Below are positions 26,240-34,506 of a DNA stretch of 64,000 nt, piece by piece. The stretch's first letter is position 1; every line of letters starts with the position of its first letter. Under the pieces are notes generated by a model. That model ran no database searches, was not told the DNA's origin, and was given only the letters and a program-made list of their open reading frames with translations. The position numbers were made by a program, and so were the translations under genes. This stretch comes from Pseudomonas nitroreducens TX1 (GTDB taxonomy: Bacteria > Pseudomonadota > Gammaproteobacteria > Pseudomonadales > Pseudomonadaceae). The stretch lies in assembly GCF_000313755.1 (NCBI RefSeq), contig NZ_AMZB01000118.1:1-64000 (forward strand). The letters are read 5' to 3'.

Positions 26240-26704
26240 ATCGACCCGGACGAAGCGAACTTCCTCAGCTACCTGCTCGCCGAAGCCGGCGATGGGGACG
26301 CGCGCGCCTTCGCCACGCTGTACCGCTGCACCGCCCCGCGCCTCTACCCACTGGCGCTGAAGCTGAAGACCGACCAGACAGCCGCCGACGCACTGCTGGT
26401 CGACACCTTCCTCCGCGTCTGGACCGATGCCGACCGCTACCACCCCACGCGCATCGCTGCGCTGGACTGGATGGTTGCCCTGCTCTGCCGACTCGCCGGC
26501 CACCCTTCCCCGCCGCCCAGCGACGAACCCTGGCCGGAACTGCCGCCACCGGACGAGCTCTGGCCCGCCATCCACGCGCGCCTCCCCGATGACGAAGACG
26601 ACAGCCCGGGCCTGCGCTGGCCGCTGATCATCGCCAGCGTGGTCGGCCTGCTGATCGGCGCGGCGATCTGCCTGAGCCTGCTGCTGGAACTGCGCCCTGG
26701 GTGA
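26240..26704 (+). CDS. Small sigma-70 region-2-like protein with C-terminal membrane helix; possible ATC start
   Basis: The frame opens after a stop at 26195 and has no ATG, GTG or TTG at a sensible start. ATC 26240 sits 5 bases after a perfect GGAGG, so a rare start codon (as in ATT-started infC) or an ATG-to-ATC change is likely. From there 154 residues follow. Residues about 5-75 resemble region 2 of ECF sigma factors (F-ATLYRCTAPRLYPLALKLK, then FLRVWTDADRYHP, then ALDWMVALLCRLAG), but no region 4 follows. Instead a Pro-rich linker, an LWPAIHARL segment like anti-sigma factors, and a membrane helix (LIIASVVGLLIGAAICLSLLL) end the protein. It may be a fused or degenerate sigma/anti-sigma protein. 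No neighbour explains its role. Confidence 0.6.
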   Translation: MDPDEANFLSYLLAEAGDGDARAFATLYRCTAPRLYPLALKLKTDQTAADALLVDTFLRVWTDADRYHPTRIAALDWMVALLCRLAGHPSPPPSDEPWPELPPPDELWPAIHARLPDDEDDSPGLRWPLIIASVVGLLIGAAICLSLLLELRPG

Positions 26705-26718
26705 TTGCCGAAAAGACG

Positions 26719-26811
26719 ATGGGTATCGCTTCGCTCCACGCCATCCTACAAAGGCGCGTCACTGCGATCCCCGAGGTTTCCGTAGGATGGGTGGAGCGAA
26801 GCGATACCCAT
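26719..26811. repeat. Inverted pair of GTAGGATGG..GATACCCAT repeats
   Basis: Two copies of a roughly 30-base element lie in opposite orientation at 26719-26749 and 26782-26811, forming a long stem-loop. Another member occupies 31893-31975. Confidence 0.7.
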
Positions 26812-26978
26812 GCTGCCGCCGCGCCCATTTTCCGTTAACCCGGAAATCCGGAATCCCCTGCCGCGCCCCGTAGCCCGCCATAAAAACCCTGAATTCCGTA
26901 CGGCATCACCTTGCCAAGCCGCTGCGTACTTGGCATAAACGTCCGATTCTTTTTCGCACATATAACAAGGAAGTTTCG

Positions 26979-28886
26979 ATGCGCATTCTCGGACGCGTCC
27001 TACTTGCAGTCCTGCTGCTCCTCTTGCTCGTCGGCGGCGTCATCGCCTGGTATACCGCGCATCCCAATCTCCCCGAATATTCCAGGCCGGAGAAGATGGT
27101 CCATCTCGACCAGTGGAGCTCGGCGGACCGAGAAACCTACTACTACACGCCCCAGGGCACCCAGGTGAAAGGCCTGCGCTACGACTGGTTCACCCACCTC
27201 GAGCAGCCCTTCAGCAAGGACAAGTTCGCCAGCCCGGAAAACCTCGCGCGCTTCGGCTTCCTCATCGAGCCCGAGCAGATCGGCCGCGACGCCGACGACA
27301 CCCTGGCCACCAGCGCAAGGAATCCTGGCAACCTGCCGGTCGGCTTCGCCCGCCACCAGGACGGCGAGACCGGCGCCTGGTACCTCGACATCACCTGCTC
27401 CGCCTGCCACACCGGAGAGTTGCGCTACAAAGGTGCCGCCGTGCGCATCGACGGTGGCGCGGCCATGCACTCCATCGCCTCGACCGTGCCTACCCTGCGC
27501 GGCGGCGCGTTCGGCCAGGCGCTGGGCGCCAGCCTGGCGTCCACCTACTACGTGCCGTGGAAGTTCGACCGCTTCGCCAAGGGCGTGCTGGGCGACCGCT
27601 ATCCCAAGGGCAAGGCCGCGCTCAAGCGCGACGTGCGCAACGTCCTCGGCACCCTGCTTTCCACCGCCTGGAACGACACCCACCGCGGCCTCTACCCGAC
27701 CCTGGAAGGCCCCGGCCGCGCCGACGCCTTCGGCCGTATCGCCAACAGCGTCTTCGGTGACGGCATCGATGCCTCCAACTACCGCGTCGCCAACGCCCCG
27801 GTGAACTACCCGCAGGTGTGGGACATCTGGAAGTTCGACTGGGTGCAGTGGAACGGCTCCGCCATGCAGCCCATGGCGCGCAACATCGGCGAAGCCCTCG
27901 GCGTCGGCGCCACCCTGCGCCTGTTCGAAAGCGACGGCAAACCGGTGATGGGCGATGAGCGCTACGCCTCCAGCGTGCGCCTGCGCGACCTCTACACCCT
28001 GGAAGAAACCCTCAAGCAACTGAAACCGCCGGCCTGGCCGAAAGCGGTGTTCGGCGACATCGACCTGAAGAAAGCCTCCCAGGGCCGCGCCCTGTTCCAG
28101 GCCAACTGCGTCTACTGCCACGGCCCGCATGTGAAGGAGCCGGGCGCGGCGGACTACATCGCCCCGGCCCGCGTGCCCGAATGGCGCATGAAAATGGTGC
28201 CCACCAGCGAGATCGGTACCGACCCGACCACCGCCGACAACATCGCCGACCACACCTTCGACGTGCGCCCGCTCAAGCTCAAGGTCGAAGAACTCACGGC
28301 CATGAACGTCCATCTCTACCCCAGGAACGACGTGCCGCTGGACCTCTCGAAGATCTCCGCCGCCAAGGGCCTGGCCTACATCACCGCCTTCGTCGAGCAG
28401 CGCGCCTACCGCGACGCGCACATCAGCGAAGCGCAGCAGCAGCAAATGAACGGCTACGGCCTGCCCATCGGCGTACAGGAGCTGCGCGCCTACAAGGCCC
28501 GCCCGCTGGACGGCATCTGGGCCACCCCGCCCTTCCTGCACAACGGCTCGGTGCCCAACCTGTTCCAGATGCTCTCTCCGGTGGCCGAGCGCGACGCGCA
28601 GTTCTGGGTCGGCAGCTTCGAGTACGACCCCAAGTTCGCCGGCTACCGCACCGAGCGCTTCCCCGGCGGCTTCCTCTACAAGACCAGCGTCACCGGCAAC
28701 AGCAACCGCGGGCACGAATTCCGCGACGGCTGCCGCAAGGACGGCGTCATCGGCCGCGCCCTGTCGCCGGAAGAGCGCTGGGCGCTGGTGGAATACCTGA
28801 AGGTGCTGGGCAACGCCGAGTACGAAAACCAGCTCGACCCGAACGTCCCCACCCCGCCGTGGACGCCCGGGCCGAAGTGCGAATGA
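26979..28886 (+). CDS. Membrane-anchored dihaem c-type cytochrome (CCP/MauG/RoxA-like)
   Basis: 635 residues. An uncleaved-looking N-terminal helix (VLLAVLLLLLLVGGVIAWY) would anchor it with the rest in the periplasm. Two haem c motifs: CSACH at about residue 139 and CVYCH at about 377. The C-terminal GIWATPPFLHNGSVPNLFQML is the signature of the dihaem peroxidase/MauG superfamily; the size and the long first domain resemble RoxA-type dihaem oxygenases more than 330-residue CcpA peroxidases. Function is not assigned. The next gene on the strand encodes a membrane-anchored catalase-like protein, suggesting a joint peroxide or oxygen reaction at the membrane. The 262-bp gap between them holds REP repeats. 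Confidence 0.75.
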   Translation: MRILGRVLLAVLLLLLLVGGVIAWYTAHPNLPEYSRPEKMVHLDQWSSADRETYYYTPQGTQVKGLRYDWFTHLEQPFSKDKFASPENLARFGFLIEPEQIGRDADDTLATSARNPGNLPVGFARHQDGETGAWYLDITCSACHTGELRYKGAAVRIDGGAAMHSIASTVPTLRGGAFGQALGASLASTYYVPWKFDRFAKGVLGDRYPKGKAALKRDVRNVLGTLLSTAWNDTHRGLYPTLEGPGRADAFGRIANSVFGDGIDASNYRVANAPVNYPQVWDIWKFDWVQWNGSAMQPMARNIGEALGVGATLRLFESDGKPVMGDERYASSVRLRDLYTLEETLKQLKPPAWPKAVFGDIDLKKASQGRALFQANCVYCHGPHVKEPGAADYIAPARVPEWRMKMVPTSEIGTDPTTADNIADHTFDVRPLKLKVEELTAMNVHLYPRNDVPLDLSKISAAKGLAYITAFVEQRAYRDAHISEAQQQQMNGYGLPIGVQELRAYKARPLDGIWATPPFLHNGSVPNLFQMLSPVAERDAQFWVGSFEYDPKFAGYRTERFPGGFLYKTSVTGNSNRGHEFRDGCRKDGVIGRALSPEERWALVEYLKVLGNAEYENQLDPNVPTPPWTPGPKCE

Positions 28887-28917
28887 CCGGCCAGCGCTGA
28901 ACAGCTTTTCGCTTTTC

Positions 28918-29075
28918 GTAGGAGCGAGCTTGCTCGCGAACGGATTTTCCGTTGACGCCTGAGCTGGGCGGGTTCGCGAGCAAACTCGCTCCTACAGGTA
29001 AAGCTCCGGAGCACCACCGAATCACCGACCCCATCCCCTCTCCCTTCAGGGAGAGGGCTAGGGAGAGGGAAACGC
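28918..29075. repeat. REP pair and CTCTCCCT hairpin between cytochrome and catalase-like genes
   Basis: REP units GTAGGAGCGAGCTTGCTCGC (28918-28941) and its inverted copy (28972-28995) form a BIME-like pair. A CTCTCCCTTCAGGGAGAG hairpin follows at 29038-29056. Confidence 0.75.
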
Positions 29076-29148
29076 CCCACAGCAAGCCCCCACGGGCCAG
29101 GGAACGGAATCCCCTCCACAAAAAGAAAACACCAAAGGACCCCGTGCC

Positions 29149-30303
29149 ATGCGCTCCCTGCTCACCCGAATCTGGCTCTTCCTCGGCAAATGGCTCGGCC
29201 GTCTGCTGCTCGCCATCGCCGCCATCGGCCTGCTCGGCTGGGGCCTCGGCAGCCTCTACTACGCCTGGAAATTCTCCGGCCCCGTTTCCGCCCAGGAAGA
29301 AATCCCGCCGGGTGAAGCGCAGCTCACCCAGGCCATCATCGAAGACGCCGTGCGCATCGTCGAACAGCACCGCGACAACACCCGCGTGCTGCGTGATGCC
29401 CACGCCAAGGCTCACGGCTGCGTGAAGGCCGAAGTCACGGTCGCCAGCGACATTGCCCCCGGCCTGCGCCAGGGCGTGTTCGCCGAGCCCGGCCACAAGT
29501 GGGAGGCCATGGTCCGCTTCTCCAACGGCAACGCCTACCCGCAGTTCGACAGCGCCCGCGACGCCCGCGGCATGGCCATCAAACTGCTCGACGTCCCCGG
29601 CGCCAAGCTGATGCCCGGCAAAGGGCACGACACCGAGCAGGACTTCGTCATGTTCAACCACCCGGTGTTCTTCGTCCGCGACGTCGCCGAATACCGGCAG
29701 AACTTCGCCGCGCAAGCAAGCGGCCAGAAAGTGGCCGCCTTCTTCCCCAGCTGGAAGCCCAGCACCTGGGAAATCCGCCACCTGGTCATCGCCCTGCAGA
29801 CCCTCGCCCCCGCGCCGGACAGCCCCTTCGAAACCGGCTACAACGGCATCGCGCCGTATAAACTGGGCGAGGCCAACAACATCAAGTTCCGCGTCATCCC
29901 GCAGGCCGAAGGCTGCCCGGCTTACCAGCTACCCAAGCTCAACGAGAAGCTGCCCAACTTCCTGCGCACCGCCATGTACCAGCAACTCTCGGTCGACCGC
30001 GTCCCCGCCTGCTTCGCCCTGCAAGTGCAGAAACAGGACCCGAGCAAATACATGCCCATCGAAGACACCAGCGTCGAATGGAGCGAATCCGACGCCCCCT
30101 TCCAGACCGTCGCCACCGTCACCATCCCGCCCCAGGACTTCGACAGCCGCGAGCAGAACCTCGCCTGCGACAACATCTCCTACAACCCGTGGCACGCCCT
30201 GCCGGAGCACCGGCCGATTGGTGGCATTAACCGGTTGCGGAAGGCGGTTTATGAAGCGGTGAGTGTTTATCGGCATCAGAGGAATGGGGTAGGAGGGGAA
30301 TAA
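29149..30303 (+). CDS. Membrane-anchored catalase-family haem protein
   Basis: 384 residues with an N-terminal membrane helix (LGRLLLAIAAIGLLGWGLGSLYYAW). The catalase-like core starts near residue 75: RDAHAKAHGCVKAEVTV aligns with the catalytic-His segment of catalases, VRFSNGNAYPQFDSARDARG with the distal-pocket region, and FVMFNHPVFFVRDVAEY with the DFPVFFIRD family motif. A clear R-x-F-x-Y proximal haem-ligand motif of true catalases is not obvious. Such short catalase-like proteins often act as organic peroxidases. A ribosome-binding site is weak (AAAGGA about 11 bases before the ATG). It probably works with the preceding dihaem cytochrome. Confidence 0.75.
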   Translation: MRSLLTRIWLFLGKWLGRLLLAIAAIGLLGWGLGSLYYAWKFSGPVSAQEEIPPGEAQLTQAIIEDAVRIVEQHRDNTRVLRDAHAKAHGCVKAEVTVASDIAPGLRQGVFAEPGHKWEAMVRFSNGNAYPQFDSARDARGMAIKLLDVPGAKLMPGKGHDTEQDFVMFNHPVFFVRDVAEYRQNFAAQASGQKVAAFFPSWKPSTWEIRHLVIALQTLAPAPDSPFETGYNGIAPYKLGEANNIKFRVIPQAEGCPAYQLPKLNEKLPNFLRTAMYQQLSVDRVPACFALQVQKQDPSKYMPIEDTSVEWSESDAPFQTVATVTIPPQDFDSREQNLACDNISYNPWHALPEHRPIGGINRLRKAVYEAVSVYRHQRNGVGGE

Positions 30304-30371
30304 CGCTGCAAAGAGATACTCCCGATACAAGAATTCCGCCAAAAAGACACAGAGCAGAGATAAGACAACAA

Positions 30372-30388
30372 GCCCGCAACGTGCGGGC
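30372..30388. terminator. Terminator-like hairpin between convergent genes
   Basis: GCCCGCA-ACG-TGCGGGC with AACA/TGTT flanks; lies between the catalase-like gene and the minus-strand gene ending at 30407, and can serve both. Confidence 0.6.
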
Positions 30389-30406
30389 CTGTTGAATCTG
30401 AACCAC

Positions 30407-30694
30407 TTAGAGTTCTTTACAGGCCTCCAATTCGGTCTGCGTTTTCAACTCAGTTTCGATACCTAAGCGATATTTGCAGTAGTCACGTACCACAGCCCGC
30501 TCCAGAGGGCTCAATTGATCAAGATGCTTGTCGTCCGCATCACTGGCAAAGAGATTTACGAACTCAATTCGCAATGAAGGATATTTCTTTACAAAGAAGA
30601 CCCTCCTATTATCTTCGGCCCAACGGGTCTCATAGAAGCCCACATATAGATGAGCCACACACAGCATCACAAGAAAAGCGAAAAGTTTTCTCAT
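30407..30694 (-). CDS. Small hypothetical protein with N-terminal membrane helix
   Basis: 95 residues from MRKLFAFLVMLCVAHLYVGF, a membrane segment or signal anchor, followed by a charged soluble part (FVKKYPSLRIEFVNLFAS..LSPLERAVVRDYCKYRLGIE). Two Cys lie in the C-terminal part. I do not recognise the family. Its ATG overlaps the stop of the gene upstream (ATGA, 30691-30694), so the two are translationally coupled. Base composition is clearly more AT-rich than the neighbours, a sign of transfer. Confidence 0.65.
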   Translation of the reverse strand: MRKLFAFLVMLCVAHLYVGFYETRWAEDNRRVFFVKKYPSLRIEFVNLFASDADDKHLDQLSPLERAVVRDYCKYRLGIETELKTQTELEACKEL

Positions 30695-30921
30695 GATATT
30701 GGCGGAGGAAGTAAATCCATTTTCTTGCGAATATTCTTCACAAGCTCCATAGCGATATTCCCCGGACAAATCTTGCCCTCGGACAGTTGATTAGGGTACT
30801 CCCGGTGACCGCCAAAATTCTTGATGACGAATACACTCTTCAATGCAGATATCAGGATCAGCAGAGAAGCTATTTGCGCACCCGGAATGGCGTTTATTGT
30901 GCTAACACCAAGAAACTCCAA
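30691..30921 (-). CDS. Small hypothetical membrane protein
   Basis: 76 residues if TTG 30921 is the start; a shorter start is possible. One membrane helix near the N-terminus (IASLLILISALKSVFVI), then a short loop and a basic segment KNIRKKMDLLPPPIS. The family is not recognised. The start is uncertain because the A-run and AGG before the TTG are too close for a good ribosome-binding site. Coupled to the next small gene and AT-rich like it. With the Bro-N gene nearby these may be remnants of a mobile element. Confidence 0.5.
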   Translation of the reverse strand: MEFLGVSTINAIPGAQIASLLILISALKSVFVIKNFGGHREYPNQLSEGKICPGNIAMELVKNIRKKMDLLPPPIS

Positions 30922-31297
30922 CCTTTTTTTGCAGTAATCGAGCGGTGACCGTAGCGAAGAGAGTCGCTGGGAGAATGTAGGACTGCTCCGAAATCATGCG
31001 AAGAAGGCTGTTCAAATCAGCTCCAAAATGCGCAAGGAGGAACTCACGCTTCGTACGGCACTCCTCATACGTCCATGGCGAACTCTTGAACGCCTCAACT
31101 CAAGCTCCCTACCCTTCACCTGTTCCGTGAAACCGACGGAGCCGGGATTAGCAGCCCGAAACCCTAGAGACAATCGCCGATCTGTTTCGGCGGCCCAACC
31201 ATTTGGGCCGTCCACCGGAATGCGGCGTGTTGATTCATGTGGCTGCTGATCCAACATCGTCCGTAGGTGGTCTGCCCGCAGTAGAGATGTGACTGCA
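30922..31297. other. 376-bp stretch without a supported gene
   Basis: Intermediate base composition. Short frames on both strands lack ribosome-binding sites and family signatures. No clear promoter or hairpin was recognised. It separates the AT-rich small-gene pair from the Bro-N gene and may be part of the same acquired segment. Confidence 0.4.
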
Positions 31298-31804
31298 ATG
31301 GACGATTCATCCCTGCCAATCCCACTCCCTTTCCTCCGCAATCGCCGCACCCTGCGCGCCCTGCTGATCGACGATCAGGTCTGGTTCCTCCTCCCCGATT
31401 TCTGCCACGTGACGGGTTACCACTACGAAGAACGCCTGGCCATGCGCATGGCCGACGACCAGATTCGCCAGGAGCGGTTGCTGACCGAGGACGGGCTGGA
31501 GCTCGACTACGTGCTGATCAGCGAATCCGCCGTGTACCAGGCGCTGGTGCTGTTCAACGTGCCGGACTTCGGTTCGCTGAGGCGCTGGATCAGCGGCACG
31601 GTGGTGCCGCAGGTGCGCAGCCAGTTCAAGGCCAGCGGCCCGCGCCATGTGCAATTGCAGTTCGAGCGGCACTGCCTGCGGGTGCTGGATTGGCAGGATG
31701 ACCTCTGGGTGAGCTTCGGCGACCTGCCGCGCGTGCTGGGCGGGCGTTCGCCGATTGCCGGGCGCAGAGGCTGGCGCGCCTGGGCGAAGCGGCTGCGGAC
31801 GTAG
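31298..31804 (+). CDS. Bro-N domain protein (phage antirepressor-like), probably truncated
   Basis: 168 residues from ATG 31298; a GTG three codons earlier is also open. Residues about 15-105 look like a Bro-N domain (LIDDQVWFLLPDFCHVTGY, then VLISESAVYQALVLFNVPDFGSLRRWISGTVVPQVR), found in phage antirepressors. A second Bro-N start-like stretch follows (LRVLDWQDDLWVSFGDLPRVLG) but the protein ends soon after. The stop codon TAG is supplied by the first bases of an intergenic repeat (GTAGGGCGC), so a longer gene may have been cut by that repeat. No other phage genes surround it. Confidence 0.75.
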   Translation: MDDSSLPIPLPFLRNRRTLRALLIDDQVWFLLPDFCHVTGYHYEERLAMRMADDQIRQERLLTEDGLELDYVLISESAVYQALVLFNVPDFGSLRRWISGTVVPQVRSQFKASGPRHVQLQFERHCLRVLDWQDDLWVSFGDLPRVLGGRSPIAGRRGWRAWAKRLRT

Positions 31805-31975
31805 GGCGCATAACGCGGCACGCGTTATCCGCCGTGGCGGTGTGGCGGCGGATAACCGCTTCGCGGTTCTACGGCGCCAAAGGGGTTCATTCGTAGGATG
31901 GCGCGGAGCGCAGCGATACCCATCAATAGCCTGCGCACCGGCGGCACGGGTAGCGCTGCGTGCCACCCATCCTAC
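31801..31975. repeat. Two adjacent intergenic repeats
   Basis: 31801-31872 is a GTAGGGCGCATAACGC..CTAC unit related to 26071-26146. 31893-31975 starts GTAGGATGGCGC and ends CCATCCTAC, a palindromic member of the family at 26719-26811. Confidence 0.65.
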
Positions 31976-32007
31976 ATGCGCCAGGGCCATGACCCGGCGC
32001 AGCGGTG

Positions 32008-32565
32008 TCAGAGCTCCCCGCCCAGCTTGAGGAGGGTCACTATCAGCCCGCCGAGGGTCATGAAGGACGCGAGCAGCGTGCCGAGGATCAGCGGGACAAC
32101 GCCGCCCGGCGAGACGTAGGGCGTCACTTCCAGCAGGAAGCCGGGGCGGATGTGATACGGGGTCAGGCAGTTGATCCGGTAATCGCCGGGTTCGCTGCAG
32201 TGGAATTCGCCCAGCGGGTGGCTGGAGTTGCCACCCATGTCGCTGCGCCGCACGGTGAAGACGTTGAAGCGGCTGTACGCCTCGTAGGGCACGGGGTTGC
32301 CGGTGGCACAGGCGGTAATGGCGAAGTCGGCGTCGAAGTGCGCGGTACCGGTGACGACAGTGAAGGGCGGGAAGACGATGTTGACCACGTAGCGACCTGG
32401 TTGCGGCAGCGCCACCACTTCCGCGCGGGCGGGGTCGGCCCAGCGGTAGCAGACGTCGGGTGAGACCACCCGGCGCAGCCCGCCGATACAGCGGAACAGC
32501 AGGTAGCCACCGAGTAGCATGACCAGCGGTGCGCTCCACAGGAGCATCGAGAAATCTAACTTCAT
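32008..32565 (-). CDS. Hypothetical protein with two membrane helices
   Basis: 185 residues. One helix at the N-terminus (LLWSAPLVMLLGGYLLF) and one at the C-terminus (PLILGTLLASFMTLGGLIVTLL) flank a roughly 110-residue beta-rich domain (PGRYVVNIVFPPFTV..PGDYRINCLTPY), most likely periplasmic. Three Cys are in the central domain. I do not recognise the family. ATG 32565 is used; an ATG five codons earlier is also open and neither has a good ribosome-binding site. Transcribed after the thioesterase gene, with a 227-bp gap. Confidence 0.65.
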   Translation of the reverse strand: MKLDFSMLLWSAPLVMLLGGYLLFRCIGGLRRVVSPDVCYRWADPARAEVVALPQPGRYVVNIVFPPFTVVTGTAHFDADFAITACATGNPVPYEAYSRFNVFTVRRSDMGGNSSHPLGEFHCSEPGDYRINCLTPYHIRPGFLLEVTPYVSPGGVVPLILGTLLASFMTLGGLIVTLLKLGGEL

Positions 32566-32792
32566 ATCAGCCGGGGGCATTGGGAGGAGTGGATGCCCTA
32601 CTTCCTCTGCGAGGCCATTGTGGAGGGCAGTTGCACGGTGCGTAGCCTGGCGACGTGAGCGGATCGCGGGCGGCGTGCGCTTCCAACCCGGAAGTTTACT
32701 CCGCGACTCAACCCTCTCACCCGCCCTCTGCGTTCGAGCGGGACGCGCGGCCAGGGCAGCGGCACGAACAGTCACACCGCCAGGCGGTGCGC

Positions 32793-33245
32793 TCAGGCGT
32801 CAGCCAGCGGGCGCGGCTTGTTGACGTACTTGAAGGTGCCCGACGCGGTTGCAACGATCATCCCCTGGCTGTTGCGCAGTTCGCTTTCACAGAAGGCGAT
32901 GGAGCGGGTGTGGTGCTGGACCTTGCCGTGGGCCTCGAGCACCTCGCCAACCTCGCCGCCGGGGCGCAGGAAGCTGGTTTTCATCTCCACGGTCACTACT
33001 CCGCGATGGGTTTCGTCGGCGTCGCTGGCGCTCAGGGCCATGGCGACGTCGAGCAGGGTCATGATCAGCCCGCCATGGGCGTTGGCCCAGCCATTCACAT
33101 GCTGAGGCTCGACACGAACCACCAGACAGCCCGGCCCGTTTCCATCCTCCGCCGGCGCATGGCGGAACTGGAGGAAGTCGAGCATGGGAATGGCGATGCC
33201 GCGGTGGGCGGTGTAGAGCTTGAGCGAGTCGATATCGAGGGGCAT
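32793..33245 (-). CDS. Hotdog-fold acyl-CoA thioesterase (PaaI-like)
   Basis: 150 residues. The 4HBT/PaaI signature is clear: HVNGWANAHGGLIMTLLDVAMALSA, with the H-GG-x-x-x-x-x-L-D pattern, then VTVEMKTSFLRPGGEVGEVLEAHGKV. Such enzymes hydrolyse acyl-CoAs; the substrate cannot be read from sequence. The start MPLDIDSLKL has GGAAAG upstream. Two other genes on the strand flank it without overlap. Confidence 0.85.
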   Translation of the reverse strand: MPLDIDSLKLYTAHRGIAIPMLDFLQFRHAPAEDGNGPGCLVVRVEPQHVNGWANAHGGLIMTLLDVAMALSASDADETHRGVVTVEMKTSFLRPGGEVGEVLEAHGKVQHHTRSIAFCESELRNSQGMIVATASGTFKYVNKPRPLADA

Positions 33246-33377
33246 GGGGCTTTCCGGAAGCTTCGAGTGGGGCCCGGCGATGTTCCCCGTTCCAGCCGGC
33301 GGACTGCAAGCCCGGCGTCGCTTCATGCATGGCGGAAATGCCCACCGATGGCGGCGCTGGGGCTGCCCGACCGATAG

Positions 33378-33770
33378 TCAGCGGGACTTGCGGGTGCCGC
33401 TCTTCTTTTCCGTCTGGCGCTCGACGGCCTGGACGAAGAGTTCCTCCACCAGTAGCGACTGGATGGGAGTTCGGGTTTCCAGCGACAGGCTCATGGCCTC
33501 CAGCTTCTGGTTCACGCCCAGGCGGGCGATGCCGCACAGCAGGATGCGCTGGGCGCCGAAGATGTTGCCTTTGTCGACGACGACTTCCCGAGGCTTTTCG
33601 CCGTCCAGGTAACTGATTTTGAGAGCGATTGCAGTGTCGTCGCGCACGGCCAGGTTGAGCCAGGTGGCGACGTTGAACTCGACCACCCAACCCAGTCCCG
33701 TTTTCTTGGCCACGGCCTCGCGGACCAGATGAGCAGGGACCGGGCCCAGGGGGGTGCTGTGGTTTTCCAT
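33378..33770 (-). CDS. Conserved-looking hypothetical protein
   Basis: 130 residues, soluble, mixed alpha-beta (VREAVAKKTGLGWVVEFNVATWLNLAV, then ALKISYLDGEKPREVVVDKG), with a basic C-terminus (QTEKKSGTRKSR). No family recognised. Codon use and GC match the chromosome. The ATG is the only good start; its ribosome-binding site is weak. 132 bp upstream of the thioesterase gene on the same strand. Confidence 0.65.
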   Translation of the reverse strand: MENHSTPLGPVPAHLVREAVAKKTGLGWVVEFNVATWLNLAVRDDTAIALKISYLDGEKPREVVVDKGNIFGAQRILLCGIARLGVNQKLEAMSLSLETRTPIQSLLVEELFVQAVERQTEKKSGTRKSR

Positions 33771-34108
33771 GGGGCTACTTCTGACTGCTGCGGGTAGAGC
33801 GAAATGCGCTAACGGAAGACCCGATTTTATGTGAAGCAGTTCAAATTTACAGGGGGATATTTGTAAGACGACGGCTACTGGGTATGCCCGACGTTACAGA
33901 AGCGAACCGCTCTGGAATGGCGCTTCTGGCGTGGAAGGCTCTGAAGGAAGCGAAGCGCCAGCGCGAACTATCAGGGACTGGCCGACAAAGTGGGATTACG
34001 GCGGGATTCACCTCACACAAGACCGATCCGGCGGGGTACCGAATCGACCTTGCCGAGTCTCCTTGCCTGGCGCTTGCGCCAGCGAGGCAGGGGCTGCGGC
34101 CCGTGCAC
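33771..34108. other. 338-bp region without a supported gene
   Basis: A plus-strand frame from 33884 runs through here and antisense to the 51-residue gene; its composition and lack of ribosome-binding site argue against coding. The stem-loop CTGGCGC-TT-GCGCCAG (34067-34082) follows the small gene on the minus strand. Confidence 0.45.
34067..34082 (-). terminator. Hairpin downstream of the 51-residue gene
   Basis: CTGGCGC-AA-GCGCCAG on the minus strand, 27 bases after the stop; flanks extend the pairing (TGCCT/AGGCA), but there is no U-tract. Confidence 0.45.
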
Positions 34109-34264
34109 TCATGCCGCGCCAGCGACGCTGCGGAGCCTGTGTTCGCTCGAGCGATTCTTGCGCACTTCCCGGCGCTCTCTGAAATCCAGTTCCTCCAGGG
34201 CGTCCGTGCGGTCCTGCAGGTCTTCGATGACCTGCGGGGTCAACAGCTTGCGATGTCGAGCCAT
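34109..34264 (-). CDS. 51-residue basic, helical hypothetical protein
   Basis: Begins MARHRKLLTPQVIEDLQD and ends RSVAGAA. A perfect AGGAGGT ribosome-binding site lies 4 bases before the ATG, one of the best in the window. The chain is very charged (ALEELDFRERREVRKNRSSE) and is predicted helical, without a membrane segment. Residue pattern and codon bias (GC at third positions) look coding. Family not recognised; small basic proteins of this kind are common in pseudomonads. No operon partner. Confidence 0.75.
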   Translation of the reverse strand: MARHRKLLTPQVIEDLQDRTDALEELDFRERREVRKNRSSEHRLRSVAGAA

Positions 34265-34434
34265 ACGCACCTCCTGCGTGCTGATGCCTCATTAATTGGA
34301 CTAGCACGCGCTGAGGAAGACTCAACAGCCAGGCGGGATGGATTGACCGAGCGGTCAAGCGGGCGGGTGTAGGAAAAGGAGCTAGAAAGTCGCGCGGCCA
34401 GGGAACATCCGCGCGCGGGATCATCTCTCCCCGC

Positions 34435-34482
34435 CCCTGGCTACGCGCCCCGCTCCGAAGGGAGAGACGCGCGTAGCCAGGG
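34435..34482. repeat. Perfect 14-bp inverted repeat (CCCTGGCTACGCGC family)
   Basis: Arms 34435-34448 and 34469-34482 around a CTCCGAAGGGAGAG-type loop, related to 20125-20171. It lies just downstream of the M14 carboxypeptidase stop and may end its transcript. Confidence 0.6.
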
Positions 34483-34506
34483 TTAGTAAAGGACTCATGC
34501 CAGGAT

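Noticed and set aside
33884-34372. 162-codon plus-strand frame
   Set aside because: Antisense to the better supported 51-residue gene, no ribosome-binding site and no recognisable features.
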